From assembly GCA_029265815.1 (NCBI GenBank), contig JAJUGU010000006.1, positions 100,842 to 164,841 of the forward strand: DNA of 64,000 nucleotides, in the 5' to 3' direction. A model generated the notes under the pieces. It saw only the letters and a list, made by a program, of their open reading frames with translations, was not told the origin of the DNA and made no database searches. Below, in pieces: positions 34,628 to 44,254 of this stretch. The stretch is from Anaerolineaceae bacterium. Its GTDB lineage: Bacteria > Chloroflexota > Anaerolineae > Anaerolineales > Anaerolineaceae. Within the stretch, counting starts at the first letter, position 1. Each line of letters begins with the position of its first letter. A program made the position numbers and the translations under genes.

Positions 34628-36028
34628 TTGATTCGTTCACGGTTTCTACTCATTTTACTAATTATTTTAACTTTACTGGTTTCAGGCTGCTTGCCACAAT
34701 CTCAAGAATTGGGTACGCCCACACCTACTCCAACCAGGCGCCCCACTATAACGTCAACGATCACACCAACCTCAACAAAAGTGGTTGAGGTTGATGAAGC
34801 CTTACTTAGGGGATTGCAGATTCGGTTTATCCACCCATGGGCAACCGAAGTTCAAAACGAATTGGCCGCCATGGTCGATCAATTCAACCAAACCAATAAA
34901 TGGGGAATTCATGTCATTATGGAGTCGCCAGGCTCCGCCGGACTTGCCGCGAAAACGATTTGGGCAGAGATTGATAGCGGGAATGTAATCAATGTCGTCG
35001 CTGCCCCGATCAATTTATTATTAGCTATTGACGAAAAAGAACAATTGGTCACAGACCTCGGGCCTTACATTTTCTCAAAGAATTATGGCATGACGCAAGA
35101 CCAAATTGACGATTTCAATAAGGTTTTCTGGGAAGAAGGGATTTTTCACGACAAATATTATGCAATCCCTGCCCAGCGAACGATCACTGTGATGATCTAC
35201 AATATTTCATGGGCTAAAGATCTGGGATTTGCTACGATTCCATCCACACCAGAAGAATTCAAGGTGCAAGTCTGCAGTGCTAATATGACCCAACGCAGGG
35301 ATACAGATGTGACTAATGATGGTATGGGGGGATGGATTGTGAGTACCAGCTCTACAACGCTTTTGAACTGGCTGGATTCGTTTAACGCATCCATTCAAAA
35401 CCAGACTGGGTTTCGTTTTAACTCAGTTGAAGTAAGCGATGCTTTTACTTACCTTTTTGGTTTATATAAGGAAAATTGTGCGTGGTCGGGTAATTCGCCA
35501 CAGCCATATTCCTATTTTGCCAAGCGTCAAACCCTGGTTTACACTGGGCAACTGCAGGATGTAATTCTACAAAGCCTTGCAATGCAACGAGAAGGTTCTG
35601 AAGACAATTGGGAAATCATTCCATTCCCTGGCATCGAAGGTCAACCGGTGCTTGTCAGCGGATTTTCGTATGGAGTACTGGAAAGCGATCCAGAAAGAGA
35701 TCTGGCTGCCTGGTTGTTTATTCGCTGGCTTTCAGAGCCTGCGCAACAGGCGAGGCTGCTTAAGGCATCAGGGACTTATCCGTTGGGGAGTGAAGTGATG
35801 ACACTTATGAACGAATACACTTCTGAACATCCTCAATGGGAAAGAGCTGTCAATACTATTGACGAACTCACCTCTCAGCCACAGGATGCAGATTGGATGG
35901 TGGTGAGCCCTGTGCTTGAAGACGCTGGCTGGCAGTTATTCAATTCTCAAACAAAATCCGATGACATCAAGAAAATTATTGAAGAGATGGATCTATTAAC
36001 GGTGGAACTTTCTGAAAGGTATCCATAA
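34628..36028 (+). CDS. Extracellular solute-binding lipoprotein, family 1 type
   Basis: 466 residues. A signal peptide ends in the lipobox LVSGC (Cys21), followed by a Thr/Pro-rich linker (TPTPTPTRRPTITSTITPTS), then a periplasmic-binding fold of the sugar-binding group (RFIHPWATEVQNELAAMVDQFNQTNKWGIHV near the start and EPAQQARLLKASGTYPLGSEV late). The start codon is TTG with GAGG eight bases upstream. No ABC permease or ATPase lies nearby, so it may be an orphan binding protein or work with a distant transporter. Cargo is unknown; carbohydrate is a guess from the family. Confidence 0.85.
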   Translation: MIRSRFLLILLIILTLLVSGCLPQSQELGTPTPTPTRRPTITSTITPTSTKVVEVDEALLRGLQIRFIHPWATEVQNELAAMVDQFNQTNKWGIHVIMESPGSAGLAAKTIWAEIDSGNVINVVAAPINLLLAIDEKEQLVTDLGPYIFSKNYGMTQDQIDDFNKVFWEEGIFHDKYYAIPAQRTITVMIYNISWAKDLGFATIPSTPEEFKVQVCSANMTQRRDTDVTNDGMGGWIVSTSSTTLLNWLDSFNASIQNQTGFRFNSVEVSDAFTYLFGLYKENCAWSGNSPQPYSYFAKRQTLVYTGQLQDVILQSLAMQREGSEDNWEIIPFPGIEGQPVLVSGFSYGVLESDPERDLAAWLFIRWLSEPAQQARLLKASGTYPLGSEVMTLMNEYTSEHPQWERAVNTIDELTSQPQDADWMVVSPVLEDAGWQLFNSQTKSDDIKKIIEEMDLLTVELSERYP

Positions 36029-36031
36029 GAC

Positions 36032-36475
36032 ATGGATGAGGTGACGATTTATACAGACGGCGGCTGCGATCCGAACCCGGGGCCAGGCGGATGGGCGGCT
36101 TTGCTTATTAGAGATGGAAAGAAAATTGAGATATCAGGATCAGCCCAGACAAGCACGAATAATCGTATGGAGTTGACAGCGGCCATTCAGGGACTTTTAG
36201 CAGTGAAAAAACCTAGCAGGATCATTCTTTATACAGATTCTCAATATCTTCAAAAGGGAATCGAAGAATGGATGTCAAAGTGGTTACAACGGAACTGGCG
36301 CGGTACCAATGGTCCGGTGGCGAACCGTGATCTGTGGGAAGAGTTGTTATCTGTAAAGGCAAAACATGAAGTCACCTGGAAGTGGCTTCGCGGGCATGCG
36401 GGTAATTTCAACAATGAACGCGTTGATTACCTTGTGCACCAGGCACGAAGAGCCGTTAAAAAGAAAATAACGTAA
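36032..36475 (+). CDS. rnhA: Ribonuclease HI
   Basis: 147-residue RNase H that removes RNA from RNA-DNA hybrids. The four acidic catalytic positions are visible: D in YTDGGCDPNPG, E in NRMELTAAIQ, D in LYTDSQYL and D in VDYLVHQARR. The segment WKWLRGHAGNFNNE carries the conserved His. The gene follows the solute-binding gene after three bases; that link is probably fortuitous. Confidence 0.96.
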   Translation: MDEVTIYTDGGCDPNPGPGGWAALLIRDGKKIEISGSAQTSTNNRMELTAAIQGLLAVKKPSRIILYTDSQYLQKGIEEWMSKWLQRNWRGTNGPVANRDLWEELLSVKAKHEVTWKWLRGHAGNFNNERVDYLVHQARRAVKKKIT

Positions 36476-36614
36476 GCGCGAGAAAATATTTCATATACAT
36501 CAGAGGGGGAGAGATTTGCTGAAGCGGAGTGGAAGTCCTTCAAGTGGAACCGTTTCAAGTATCTTCTTTATAAGTTAGCGAAGATGATATGAGAATGGTG
36601 GGATTAAAAAAAAG

Positions 36615-36686
36615 AGGCGACGATGGGATTTGAACCCATGATCAGGGTTTTGCAGACCCTTGCCTTAGCCACTTGGCCACGTCGCC
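36615..36686 (-). tRNA. tRNA-Cys(GCA)
   Basis: 72-nt cloverleaf: acceptor GGCGACG with CGTCGCC, D-arm GGCCAAGTGGCTAAGGC, anticodon stem AGGGT/ACCCT around CTGCAAA (GCA), T-arm ATGGGTTCAAATCCCAT, discriminator U as expected for tRNA-Cys. CCA is not encoded. Confidence 0.96.
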
Positions 36687-36698
36687 ATGCAAGAAATG

Positions 36699-36727
36699 AT
36701 TTTATCAGAGTTGATAGTGCAGGTCAA
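36699..36727 (-). promoter_or_regulatory. Promoter of tRNA-Cys
   Basis: TTGACC (36722-36727) and TAAAAT (36699-36704), 17 bases apart on the minus strand. Confidence 0.82.
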
Positions 36728-36781
36728 GCAGAATAGGTGGATCAAAATGGATGTATGGTTAAAAAAATCTGGTTATTTTGA

Positions 36782-36960
36782 CAAAAAGACCCTTCCGGGT
36801 CTTTCGAGAGCGGGCGATGGGATTGCGCAGCATCCCAGAGCGGTAGGAAACAAAAAGACCCTTCCGGGTCTTTCGAGAGCGGGCGATGGGATTGCGCAGC
36901 ATCCCAGAGCGGTAGGAAACAAAAAGACCCTTCCGGGTCTTTCGAGAGCGGGCGATGGGA
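36782..36960 (-). repeat. Tandem 69-bp repeat of tRNA-Gly tail plus terminator
   Basis: On the minus strand the units run 36960-36892, 36891-36823 and a shortened one, 36822-36782. Each begins with the tRNA-Gly 3' end (TCCCATCGCCCGCT), then TCTCGAA, a terminator (AGACCC with GGGTCT) and TTTTTGTTT, then CCTACCGC and a palindrome (TGGGAT with ATCCCA, loop GCTGCGCA) whose 3' arm is the next tRNA tail. The two full units are identical. The layout is the same as at tRNA-Ser (6217-6367). Confidence 0.94.
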
Positions 36961-37019
36961 CTCGAACCCACGACCTTCTCCTTGGCAAGGAGACATTCTA
37001 CCAACTGAACCACGCCCGC
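36947..37019 (-). tRNA. tRNA-Gly(GCC)
   Basis: 73-nt cloverleaf: acceptor GCGGGCG with CGCCCGC, D-arm GGTTCAGTTGGTAGAATGTC, anticodon stem CTCCT/AGGAG around TGCCA (anticodon GCC), T-arm GTGGGTTCGAGTCCCAT, discriminator U. CCA is not encoded. Its 3' end is duplicated in the tandem repeat that follows. Confidence 0.96.
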
Positions 37020-37041
37020 GTTCTTTCTAAATGCAGACAAA

Positions 37042-37070
37042 ATTTTACCCGAACATCAAAAAGACGTCAA
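37042..37070 (-). promoter_or_regulatory. Promoter of tRNA-Gly
   Basis: TTGACG (37065-37070) and TAAAAT (37042-37047), 17 bases apart on the minus strand. Confidence 0.82.
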
Positions 37071-37090
37071 CCCTTATTTTCAAATTTAAC

Positions 37091-37666
37091 TTAAAGATTT
37101 GCATAAATTGCCAATACTTTATCGGCGTAATCGTAACCAACATCATACGGACCGTAAGATTTGAGGGCTTCGCGAGGGCTGCCTGTCTTTTTAATCAGGC
37201 CACTTAACATTCGTACCCCGTACTCTACGTTAAATTCCGGATCAAGTAATTCTGCAATAGTTGGGCGGTTTGCGAAGCAAGGGCCGTTGATGCACTGAAA
37301 GGTAGATGCGATTCCATCCCGCGGCATAACTTGCATCAACCCAACGGCTCCTGAATGTGAGATTACTTCTGGTTGGCCGCCACTTTCAACTAGCATGACT
37401 GCTGCGATCAGCAGTGGATCGAGTTCGTGCTCAGCCGAAACCGTTTCGATCAACTGGCACCATTGAACTACTGATTCTGGATAACGCGATTGATACACAC
37501 AGCCTTCTACCTTTTTTTCGATAGGGGCGGAATCGGATTCCATCTTTATTACAGGCTCAGTAGCTGCTACAGCTACGATCGGCGGATTGACAATGCGGTT
37601 AAGAAAAAAGAGTAGCAAACTGCAACATAAAATACCTGGAATGATGGCTTTCTGAGTGGCTGTCAT
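37091..37666 (-). CDS. Lytic transglycosylase domain protein
   Basis: 191-residue exported SLT-type enzyme that cleaves peptidoglycan glycan strands. An N-terminal hydrophobic segment (residues 8-25) anchors or exports it. The catalytic Glu sits in AAVMLVESGGQPEVISHSGA, followed by GLMQVMP; the C-terminal FNVEYGVRMLSGLIKKTGSP and ALKSYGPYDVGYDYADKVL complete the fold. Cys pairs in the mature part (CVYQSRYPE, WCQLIE, FQCINGPCF) may form disulfides. I start at ATG 37666, preceded by AGGAGG; the longer frame lacks it. Confidence 0.9.
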   Translation of the reverse strand: MTATQKAIIPGILCCSLLLFFLNRIVNPPIVAVAATEPVIKMESDSAPIEKKVEGCVYQSRYPESVVQWCQLIETVSAEHELDPLLIAAVMLVESGGQPEVISHSGAVGLMQVMPRDGIASTFQCINGPCFANRPTIAELLDPEFNVEYGVRMLSGLIKKTGSPREALKSYGPYDVGYDYADKVLAIYANL

Positions 37667-37728
37667 TGTTAACCTCCTGATCAAGTATAACAATGATAGC
37701 ACAAATGTTCTACTAATGCAAGAAGAAA

Positions 37729-37747
37729 AAGGCGGAAAATCCGCCTT
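37729..37747 (-). terminator. Terminator of gmd
   Basis: AAGGCGGA (37729-37736) pairs with TCCGCCTT; on the minus strand it is followed by TTTCTTCTT. It directly follows the gmd stop. Confidence 0.85.
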
Positions 37748-37762
37748 ATATTACCAGTTTCA

Positions 37763-38833
37763 CTATCTTTCCATGCTGATAACCTGGTGCTCCCAGCGGT
37801 GCCAGCCGCCGAATTTTTCTTCCAGGATCTTCTTACCTTCTCCAGGGCATTTTTCACCCATTAATTCAAGGTCTGCGTCCACCATAATGCGCACCAATTC
37901 ATGGAATTTTACTTTTGGTGACCATCCTAATTGCGTGCGCGCCTTGGTAGGATCAGACAATAAATAATCGACCTCTGTGGGACGGAAGTAGCGCGGATCG
38001 ATTTCTACGTATTTTTTCCAATCCATACCGGCATATCCGAATGCTTCATCAAGGAATTCTCGCGGGCTGTGGGATTCTCCGGTGCCGATCACAAAATCGT
38101 CAGCCTTTTCCTGCTGCAAGATCATCCACATGGCTTCGACATATTCAGGCGCGTAACCCCAGTCTCGCTTAGAGTCCAAGTTTCCCATGTACAATTTGTT
38201 TTGTTTGCCGGCTTTAATAGCTGCAAGGGCACGCGTGATTTTACGAGTTACGAAGGTCTCACCGCGACGGGGGGATTCATGATTAAAAAGGATGCCGTTC
38301 GAGGCAAAGATGTTATACCCTTCACGATAGTTGCGTGTAACCCAATAAGCGTACATTTTTGCGGCTGCGTAAGGGCTTCGCGGTTCAAAGGGGGTCGATT
38401 CATTCTGAGGGGGGGCAGCATCTCCGAACATTTCGCTGGTGGATGCCTGATAGAATTTCTCAGGGTGGCCGCTGCGGCGAATGGCTTCGAGTATGCGGAT
38501 GGTACCCAGCCCTGTGACATCACCGGTGTATTCAGGCATATCAAAACTGACCCGCACGTGGCTCTGAGCGGCCAGATTGTACACTTCATCGGGTTTGACG
38601 TTATAGATTACATCCATCAAACTTTCGATCGAGGCAATGTCGCCATAATGAAGGTAAAGTTTTACTTCTTCTCCATTGCGGTGCGGGTCGTGATAGATGT
38701 GATCAATTCGGCGGGTGTTGAAAGTGCTGGCACGGCGGATGATTCCATGAACTTCATATCCTTTTGAGAGGAGCAATTCAGCCAGATACGAACCGTCCTG
38801 ACCTGTGATGCCAGTGATCAATGCTTTTTTCAT
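37763..38833 (-). CDS. gmd: GDP-mannose 4,6-dehydratase
   Basis: 356-residue short-chain dehydrogenase that converts GDP-mannose to GDP-4-keto-6-deoxymannose, a precursor of fucose, rhamnose or perosamine. [15 protein letters not shown] binds NADP, the catalytic YxxxK is SPYAAAKMY, and [20 protein letters not shown] is strongly conserved in GMDs. The ATG at 38833 follows AAGGAG by six bases; the longer frame starts upstream of it. The partner reductase (fcl or rmd) is not in the window. Confidence 0.97.
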   Translation of the reverse strand: MKKALITGITGQDGSYLAELLLSKGYEVHGIIRRASTFNTRRIDHIYHDPHRNGEEVKLYLHYGDIASIESLMDVIYNVKPDEVYNLAAQSHVRVSFDMPEYTGDVTGLGTIRILEAIRRSGHPEKFYQASTSEMFGDAAPPQNESTPFEPRSPYAAAKMYAYWVTRNYREGYNIFASNGILFNHESPRRGETFVTRKITRALAAIKAGKQNKLYMGNLDSKRDWGYAPEYVEAMWMILQQEKADDFVIGTGESHSPREFLDEAFGYAGMDWKKYVEIDPRYFRPTEVDYLLSDPTKARTQLGWSPKVKFHELVRIMVDADLELMGEKCPGEGKKILEEKFGGWHRWEHQVISMER

Positions 38834-38931
38834 GCAAAACTCCTTGATTGTTTTCTGGTCAACTCTGAGATCAGTGTACAACCATGTGCTTGTTAACCAC
38901 GAAAAACAATTATAGTATAAAAAACAGTGAA

Positions 38932-38964
38932 AAAGGCTGCCAGATCATTGATCAAGCAGCCTTT
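38932..38964 (-). terminator. Terminator of clpC
   Basis: AAAGGCTGC (38932-38940) pairs with GCAGCCTTT (38956-38964); on the minus strand TTTTTCACTG follows. Confidence 0.85.
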
Positions 38965-38997
38965 CCTCGTCAATTGTAATAATCCGCTTGCGATGGA

Positions 38998-41433
38998 CTA
39001 TTTTTTATGAAAAATGATCTCTTTCTTTTCTTTGTCCATATCCACAATAACAGTATCGCCATTTATGAACTCACCTGATAGAAGGCTTACAGAAAGCGGT
39101 GATTCGACATACTTTTGAAGTGCTCTTTTAAGTGGTCTGGCGCCAAAGGAGGGATCATATCCAACACCAGCCAGCCATTCCCGGGCTTCTTGGGTGAGCT
39201 CGACTTTTAATCCGTGCTCTTCAAGCCGTGATCGAACCTCTTTCATCTGCAGGTCTACGATCTCGAGCATCTGTTCAGTGGTAAGCGGTGAGAACATGAT
39301 GATCTCGTCGATGCGGTTCAGGAACTCAGGTCTAAAGGTGCTTTTGAGTGATTTTTCGATCTTTTCGTGCGCCTGACGTTCTTCATCGGTTTGTGTCTTT
39401 TGCAGGAATCCAAGTGTTCCACCCTGGCGCACAAATTCGGTTCCAAGGTTGCTGGTCATGATCAATACCGTGTTGCGGAAGTCCACAACCCGCCCCTGTC
39501 CGTCAGTAAGTCTGCCGTCATCAAGGATTTGCAACAGTGCATTCCAGACTTCAGGATGAGCCTTTTCGATCTCATCGAATAAGACAACGCGATAAGGGCG
39601 GCGGCGAACGGCTTCGGTTAATTGACCGCCTTCTTCGTAACCAACATATCCAGGAGGTGCACCGAACAGTCGTGATACAGTATGTTGTTCACGATATTCA
39701 CTCATATCCAGGCGGACAAGGGCATCTTCATCGTCGAAGAGAAATTCCGCCAGTGCTTTGGCAAGTTCGGTCTTTCCAACGCCAGAAGGGCCAATAAAAA
39801 TGAAGGATCCGATTGGCCTTCGAGGATCTTTCAAGCCAGATCGTGCCCTGCGAATGGCATCAGCGATCGCGTGGATGGCTTCTTCCTGTCCGATGATTCG
39901 TTCGTGTAGACGATCTTCCATTTTGAGCAGTTTTTGTGACTCGGCTTCCATCATCTGGCTTACGGGGATCCCTGTCCACTGGGCAAGGACCTGTGCGATA
40001 TCGTCTACATCAACGACCTCATCCAATTTATGCTCAGCTTCCCATTGGTCGCGTTTTTCGTTGTATTCTTCTTCTTTGCGCAATCTTTCAGCTTTCATTT
40101 TTGCAGCGCGTTCATAATCACGTTCAATACCAGCCTGTTCTTCTTCAGCTCGCAGGCGGTCGACCTCAGATTTCATATTTTTCAGATCGGGAGGCATGGA
40201 ATAAAGTGCTACCCTCAATTTAGCTGCAGCTTCGTCCATCAAATCGATGGCTTTATCTGGCAAGTGCCGATCCGTTACATACCGCGCGCTTAATTTGACA
40301 GCTGCAGACAATGCTTCATCAGAAAAATGAACTTTGTGATGGGCTTCATACCGGTCGCGCAGACCCATTAGCATTTTTAAAGTATCTTCAGGAGATGGCT
40401 CTTCTACGAAAACAGGTGCAAAACGGCGGGCAAGCGCTGCATCTTTTTCTATGTGCTTTTGATATTCATCAAGTGTGGTTGCTCCAATACATTGCAGTTC
40501 ACCGCGTGAGAGAGCTGGTTTCAACATGTTGGAGGCATCCATTGCACCCTGGGCTGCGCCAGCACCAACAACGGTATGCAATTCATCGATAAAGAGAATA
40601 ATTTCACCCGCTGCGCGTTGCACTTCTTCAATCGACGCTTTCAGCCGTTCTTCAAATTCGCCTCGAAAGCGGGAACCAGCGATCATTGCCCCCAGGTCAA
40701 GAGAAATCACTCGTTTGCCCATGAGGATTTCAGGCACATCGTTTGAGGCGATCTTTTGCGCCAGACCTTCCACAATGGCGGTTTTGCCAACACCAGCTTC
40801 ACCGATCAGCACCGGGTTGTTCTTGGTGCGGCGGGAAAGGATCTGCATAACGCGCAGGATTTCAGTATCACGGCCAATGACGGGATCCAGTTTTCCCTCT
40901 CGGGCACGCTGCGTCAAATCGCGGGAATACTTTTCTAATGTACGGTAGCGGGTTTCAGCCTGGGGATCAGTGACTCTCTGACCTCCACGGAGCTGCATAA
41001 TTGCTTCTGATACACGTTCTTTGGTGATTCCTGTGGTTTCAAGCAGACGTGAAGCGGGGGTATTCTTTTCGCTTAATATTGCCAGAAAGAGGTGTTCAGT
41101 TGAGATGTACTCATCTTTGAACCGGCTTGCCTCTTCATTAGCTAGGTCAATGATCCGTTTCACACGCGGCGTAATAAAAATTTGTCCGGCTCCCCCACCG
41201 AAGATACTGGCCTTCGGGCTTGTTTTTAAAATATAATCCAGGCGCTCCGCAAGGATTTGAGGATCAACCTTGAGGATTTCCAGGATTTGAGGAACAACTC
41301 CTTGCGGTTGCTCAATTAATGCCAGGAGGATATGCTCTGTATCAATTTGGTTATGGCCATATCGTTGAATGATCTCAGCCGCACGTTGTGCTGCCTCCTG
41401 TGCTCTTTCTGTAAAACGATCAAATCGCATCAT
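38998..41433 (-). CDS. clpC: ClpC-type AAA+ protease ATPase
   Basis: 811-residue Hsp100 unfoldase. It has the N-domain repeats ([20 protein letters not shown]), a first AAA module with GEAGVGKT and [12 protein letters not shown], a short middle region with a UVR-type motif ([20 protein letters not shown]), and a second AAA module with [16 protein letters not shown]. The UVR motif and short middle domain point to ClpC rather than ClpB. The candidate ClpP-binding loop reads TLGFLQK, so ClpP partnership is likely. I start at ATG 41433, six bases after GGAG. An extended-minus-10 promoter precedes it. No mcsA/mcsB/ctsR are adjacent. Confidence 0.94.
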   Translation of the reverse strand: MMRFDRFTERAQEAAQRAAEIIQRYGHNQIDTEHILLALIEQPQGVVPQILEILKVDPQILAERLDYILKTSPKASIFGGGAGQIFITPRVKRIIDLANEEASRFKDEYISTEHLFLAILSEKNTPASRLLETTGITKERVSEAIMQLRGGQRVTDPQAETRYRTLEKYSRDLTQRAREGKLDPVIGRDTEILRVMQILSRRTKNNPVLIGEAGVGKTAIVEGLAQKIASNDVPEILMGKRVISLDLGAMIAGSRFRGEFEERLKASIEEVQRAAGEIILFIDELHTVVGAGAAQGAMDASNMLKPALSRGELQCIGATTLDEYQKHIEKDAALARRFAPVFVEEPSPEDTLKMLMGLRDRYEAHHKVHFSDEALSAAVKLSARYVTDRHLPDKAIDLMDEAAAKLRVALYSMPPDLKNMKSEVDRLRAEEEQAGIERDYERAAKMKAERLRKEEEYNEKRDQWEAEHKLDEVVDVDDIAQVLAQWTGIPVSQMMEAESQKLLKMEDRLHERIIGQEEAIHAIADAIRRARSGLKDPRRPIGSFIFIGPSGVGKTELAKALAEFLFDDEDALVRLDMSEYREQHTVSRLFGAPPGYVGYEEGGQLTEAVRRRPYRVVLFDEIEKAHPEVWNALLQILDDGRLTDGQGRVVDFRNTVLIMTSNLGTEFVRQGGTLGFLQKTQTDEERQAHEKIEKSLKSTFRPEFLNRIDEIIMFSPLTTEQMLEIVDLQMKEVRSRLEEHGLKVELTQEAREWLAGVGYDPSFGARPLKRALQKYVESPLSVSLLSGEFINGDTVIVDMDKEKKEIIFHKK

Positions 41434-41469
41434 ATCATGCTCCAATAGTCGAGACTATGTATAGTGTTG

Positions 41470-41500
41470 ATTATAGCATTTAGGATATTAGAGATTTCAA
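41470..41500 (-). promoter_or_regulatory. Promoter of clpC
   Basis: On the minus strand TATAAT (41470-41475) with an extended TGC just upstream, and TTGAAA (41495-41500) 19 bases away. A second candidate TTGACA lies at 41519-41524. I do not see a CIRCE or CtsR operator. Confidence 0.65.
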
Positions 41501-41530
41501 TAATTTATGTTAGAACTGTGTCAACGTCTA

Positions 41531-42700
41531 TCAGCGTTTCTCGTAAACGATTTTACCCTGAACGATCGTTTTCCATACCTGCAAGTTTGAGTCCAAAAGT
41601 ACTAAATCAGCGTGCATCCCTGCACGAATCAAGCCTTTTGACTTTATGAATCCGATCGCTTCAGCGGCATTTTTTGAAGAGCAAATCCAGCAATCTTCAA
41701 CAGGAATGCCAGTAACCTCCACCAGGTTTTTCAAAGCTGTATCCATTGTCAGGAGTGATCCAGCGAGGGTACCGTCTTTAAGGCGAGCTTCACCATGTGA
41801 AAAGACTACTTTCTGACCCTGGATATAAAAAGTGCCATCTGGCATTCCTGCACCTGAAGTTGAATCGGTTACCAAGATCACTTTCTGCAAACCTTTGGCT
41901 TTCACCAGCAGCCTGATAGAGGCGGGATGGACATGGATTTTATCTGCGATCAATTCACAGGAGAGCTCGGGCATTTCCAATGCCGCGCCAACTGCGCCGG
42001 GTTCGCGGTGTGTGAATCCCCTCATACCGTTGAAAGTATGTGTTACCTGTCTGACACCTAGTTCTGCAGCAGCAAGCATGTCTGAGTAAGTGGCATCAGT
42101 GTGGCCGGCTGAGACTCTGATTCCTCGATGTGAACATTCACTGATTAACCAGCGGTTTTCAATCATTTCAGGCGCTATTGTAATCTGACGGATGAGACCG
42201 GTATCCAGATACTGTATCACTTCAGATTCTTCTGCCGGGCGGATATCTTTTGGGCTTTGCGCGCCGGCCCGTGTGGGATTGATGAAAGGACCTTCCAGGT
42301 GAATTCCTAAAATGGCAGCCCCTTTCTCTTTGCCAATGATACTTTTGACAGTATTGATTGTGTTGATGATTTCCTGCCGGGATGCTGACCAGGTGGTAAC
42401 CAAAAAACCGGTTACGCCGTGACTTGCGAGAAATTGCGAAACATGCTGCAATCCGTCTGAATTGGATCCGATAAAATCGACACCTGCTGCCCCATGCGTG
42501 TGCACGTCAATGAATCCTGGCAAGAGCAGGTAATGTGAACAATCCACAATTTGATGGGATATCTCTTGTATTTCTGGCGGGGGGGTACCGAATCCGTACG
42601 CTGAAATCCGCTTCCCTGAAATTAAAAGCCATCCATCATCCTCAGGATGTCGTGTTCCAATGAGCTGGGCGCAATCGAGCAGAATTGAATCGGATTTCAT
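41531..42700 (-). CDS. nagA: N-acetylglucosamine-6-phosphate deacetylase
   Basis: 389-residue amidohydrolase that turns GlcNAc-6-phosphate into glucosamine-6-phosphate in amino sugar recycling. Metal and substrate motifs: FIDVHTHGAAGVDF, GIHLEGPFINPTRAGAQ, VSAGHTDATYSDM, VTHTFNGMRG and LVTDSTSGAGMPDG. No nagB or PTS component is adjacent. It may be fed by cell-wall turnover through the lytic transglycosylase near 37 kb, which is inference from function and not from gene order. Confidence 0.95.
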   Translation of the reverse strand: MKSDSILLDCAQLIGTRHPEDDGWLLISGKRISAYGFGTPPPEIQEISHQIVDCSHYLLLPGFIDVHTHGAAGVDFIGSNSDGLQHVSQFLASHGVTGFLVTTWSASRQEIINTINTVKSIIGKEKGAAILGIHLEGPFINPTRAGAQSPKDIRPAEESEVIQYLDTGLIRQITIAPEMIENRWLISECSHRGIRVSAGHTDATYSDMLAAAELGVRQVTHTFNGMRGFTHREPGAVGAALEMPELSCELIADKIHVHPASIRLLVKAKGLQKVILVTDSTSGAGMPDGTFYIQGQKVVFSHGEARLKDGTLAGSLLTMDTALKNLVEVTGIPVEDCWICSSKNAAEAIGFIKSKGLIRAGMHADLVLLDSNLQVWKTIVQGKIVYEKR

Positions 42701-42791
42701 CTCGCTCCATGAGTATTTTAGCTACACCTATGGCTCATGTCAACAACCATCACCGATTCCACTGATTGATCGCCTGGTGTAAAATAGCGGA

Positions 42792-43781
42792 ATGAATCCT
42801 GACCACTTTAATTCTCATATTCGTGCCATTGAACTGCGAAGAGATCTAGATTCAATCGCTGATTTAATCGACCAGTGTTTTGCAGACCAAATGGATGCTG
42901 AAGGTAGAGATTATATCCGCCATGTGAGGCAGATTGCGCGCGGATTAGGTAATTTTTTTGTTGAGGGGACAACTCCTGAAAATTCACAATTACCATTTCA
43001 CGGGTATGTGTGGGAAGAAAATGGAAGGATCGTTGGCAATCTTACATTGATCCAGGTGAGGAGAATTGATCGAAGAACATATTTGATCGCCAATGTTGCG
43101 GTTCATCCTGATTGGCGCGGGCGCGGGATAGGTAGATTGTTGACTGAAAGGGCAATAGCACATGTTGAGGTACATGGCGGTCAAAAGATACATCTCCAGG
43201 TGCGAGTTGACAATCCTTCAGCAATTCATATTTACCAGGATTTAGGTTTTGAAGAAATGGCACGCAGGACTACCTGGGTTCCTGGTATTGTTTCCCATTC
43301 AATTCGGGAAACAAGTTGTGAGGTACTGGTGATGAAACGCAAACGCGAGCAATGGCCGCAGCAGAAGGAATGGCTTAGAGCCATATATCCTTACAGTTTA
43401 ACCTGGAATCTTCCCTTTAGTATGGAACGAATAGAACCGGGATTTTGGAATTGGTTAAGTGTCTTTTTGAATGGAGGAAACATTCGCGGCTGGTCAGCCA
43501 TGAAGAACGGTGTAAATATCGGAACTGCGGTTTGGGAAAGGGGTTTTTCTGGATGTGATTATGTGTGGCTGGGGACAGAGATGGATCATGAAAACGAAGC
43601 GATCAGTTCTTTACTTCCAGTAGTAATTCAATCAGTAAATAAACCCGCGCGTATTAATATTAATTATCCGGCTGGTCGTGCAATTAAAGCATTTCACAAT
43701 GCCGGTATGGTAGAAGAGCATACGTTAATTTGGATGATCAAGACAATGATCCCCGATAATTCGGTTGACCAGAAAAAGTGA
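42792..43781 (+). CDS. GNAT family N-acetyltransferase, two-domain
   Basis: 329 residues. The first half is a clear GNAT domain with the acetyl-CoA loop VAVHPDWRGRGIGRLLTERAI and VDNPSAIHIYQDLGFEE. The second half (about residues 190-320) resembles a second, degenerate GNAT fold (GWSAMKNGVNIGTAVWERG to INYPAGRAIKAFHNAGMVEEH). Substrate unknown. It stands alone; a weak AG-rich stretch precedes the ATG. Confidence 0.85.
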   Translation: MNPDHFNSHIRAIELRRDLDSIADLIDQCFADQMDAEGRDYIRHVRQIARGLGNFFVEGTTPENSQLPFHGYVWEENGRIVGNLTLIQVRRIDRRTYLIANVAVHPDWRGRGIGRLLTERAIAHVEVHGGQKIHLQVRVDNPSAIHIYQDLGFEEMARRTTWVPGIVSHSIRETSCEVLVMKRKREQWPQQKEWLRAIYPYSLTWNLPFSMERIEPGFWNWLSVFLNGGNIRGWSAMKNGVNIGTAVWERGFSGCDYVWLGTEMDHENEAISSLLPVVIQSVNKPARININYPAGRAIKAFHNAGMVEEHTLIWMIKTMIPDNSVDQKK

Positions 43782-43827
43782 AACTAAACCTTTTGTTTCA
43801 CGTATGTAGTTCAGAAAGGAAAATAGA

Positions 43828-44199
43828 ATGAGAACTCTTCTAAAGATATTAATTAACGCTGGAGCCCTCTATTTTGCTGTATGGATCCTAAATCCGCATA
43901 TTGTAATGCAAAACAATGCATGGTATGCCTATATCGTGATGGGTTTGATATTTGGTATCGTCAATGCAATCATTAAACCCGTTGTCATGTTTGCCAGTTG
44001 CCCTTTAATCATCCTCACTCTGGGATTGGGCACACTTGTGGTCAACACGCTTCTTTTCATGCTTTCTGGCTGGCTGGGAACCGTTATTAATATTGGATTC
44101 ACCATCCCTGAAAATCCGTTCATGTATGCTTTTCTGGGAGCACTGATCGTAAGTCTGGTGAGTTTCATTCTCAGCAGAATTTTTGATAAGAAGAAATGA
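43828..44199 (+). CDS. Phage holin family (YvlD-like) membrane protein
   Basis: 123 residues and four membrane helices. It is of the YvlD type, a chromosomal membrane protein often labelled phage holin family: AWYAYIVMGLIFGIVNAIIKPV and PLIILTLGLGTLVVNTLLFML. No phage genes lie around it, so it is a resident envelope protein. AGAAAGGAAA precedes the ATG. Function unknown. Confidence 0.85.
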   Translation: MRTLLKILINAGALYFAVWILNPHIVMQNNAWYAYIVMGLIFGIVNAIIKPVVMFASCPLIILTLGLGTLVVNTLLFMLSGWLGTVINIGFTIPENPFMYAFLGALIVSLVSFILSRIFDKKK

Positions 44200-44217
44200 T
44201 CAACTAACAAAAAAGAG

Positions 44218-44250
44218 AACCGGCGCTCGATATTTGAGGAGCGCCGGTTT
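44218..44250. terminator. Bidirectional terminator between converging genes
   Basis: An 11-bp stem (44218-44228 with 44239-44249) with T-rich tracts on both sides when read outward: TTATTATC on the plus side and CTCTTTTTTG on the minus side. Confidence 0.92.
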
Positions 44251-44254
44251 ATTA

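Noticed and set aside
36782..36960. Possible CRISPR array
   Set aside because: Units are contiguous 69-bp copies of a tRNA tail and terminator with no unique spacers; no cas genes. The same holds for 6217-6367.
36687..37094. 135-residue open frame with three copies of KKTLPGLSRAGDG, and antisense frames with repeats
   Set aside because: The peptide repeats merely translate the tandem tRNA-Gly tail/terminator units and run through the tRNA gene itself.
38069..38767. 232-residue frame antisense to gmd
   Set aside because: Shadow frame; gmd on the other strand is unambiguous.
40475..40948. 157-residue frame antisense to clpC
   Set aside because: Shadow frame within a highly conserved gene.
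43828..44199. Prophage, suggested by the holin-family gene
   Set aside because: No integrase, capsid, terminase or lysis neighbours; YvlD-type proteins are chromosomal.
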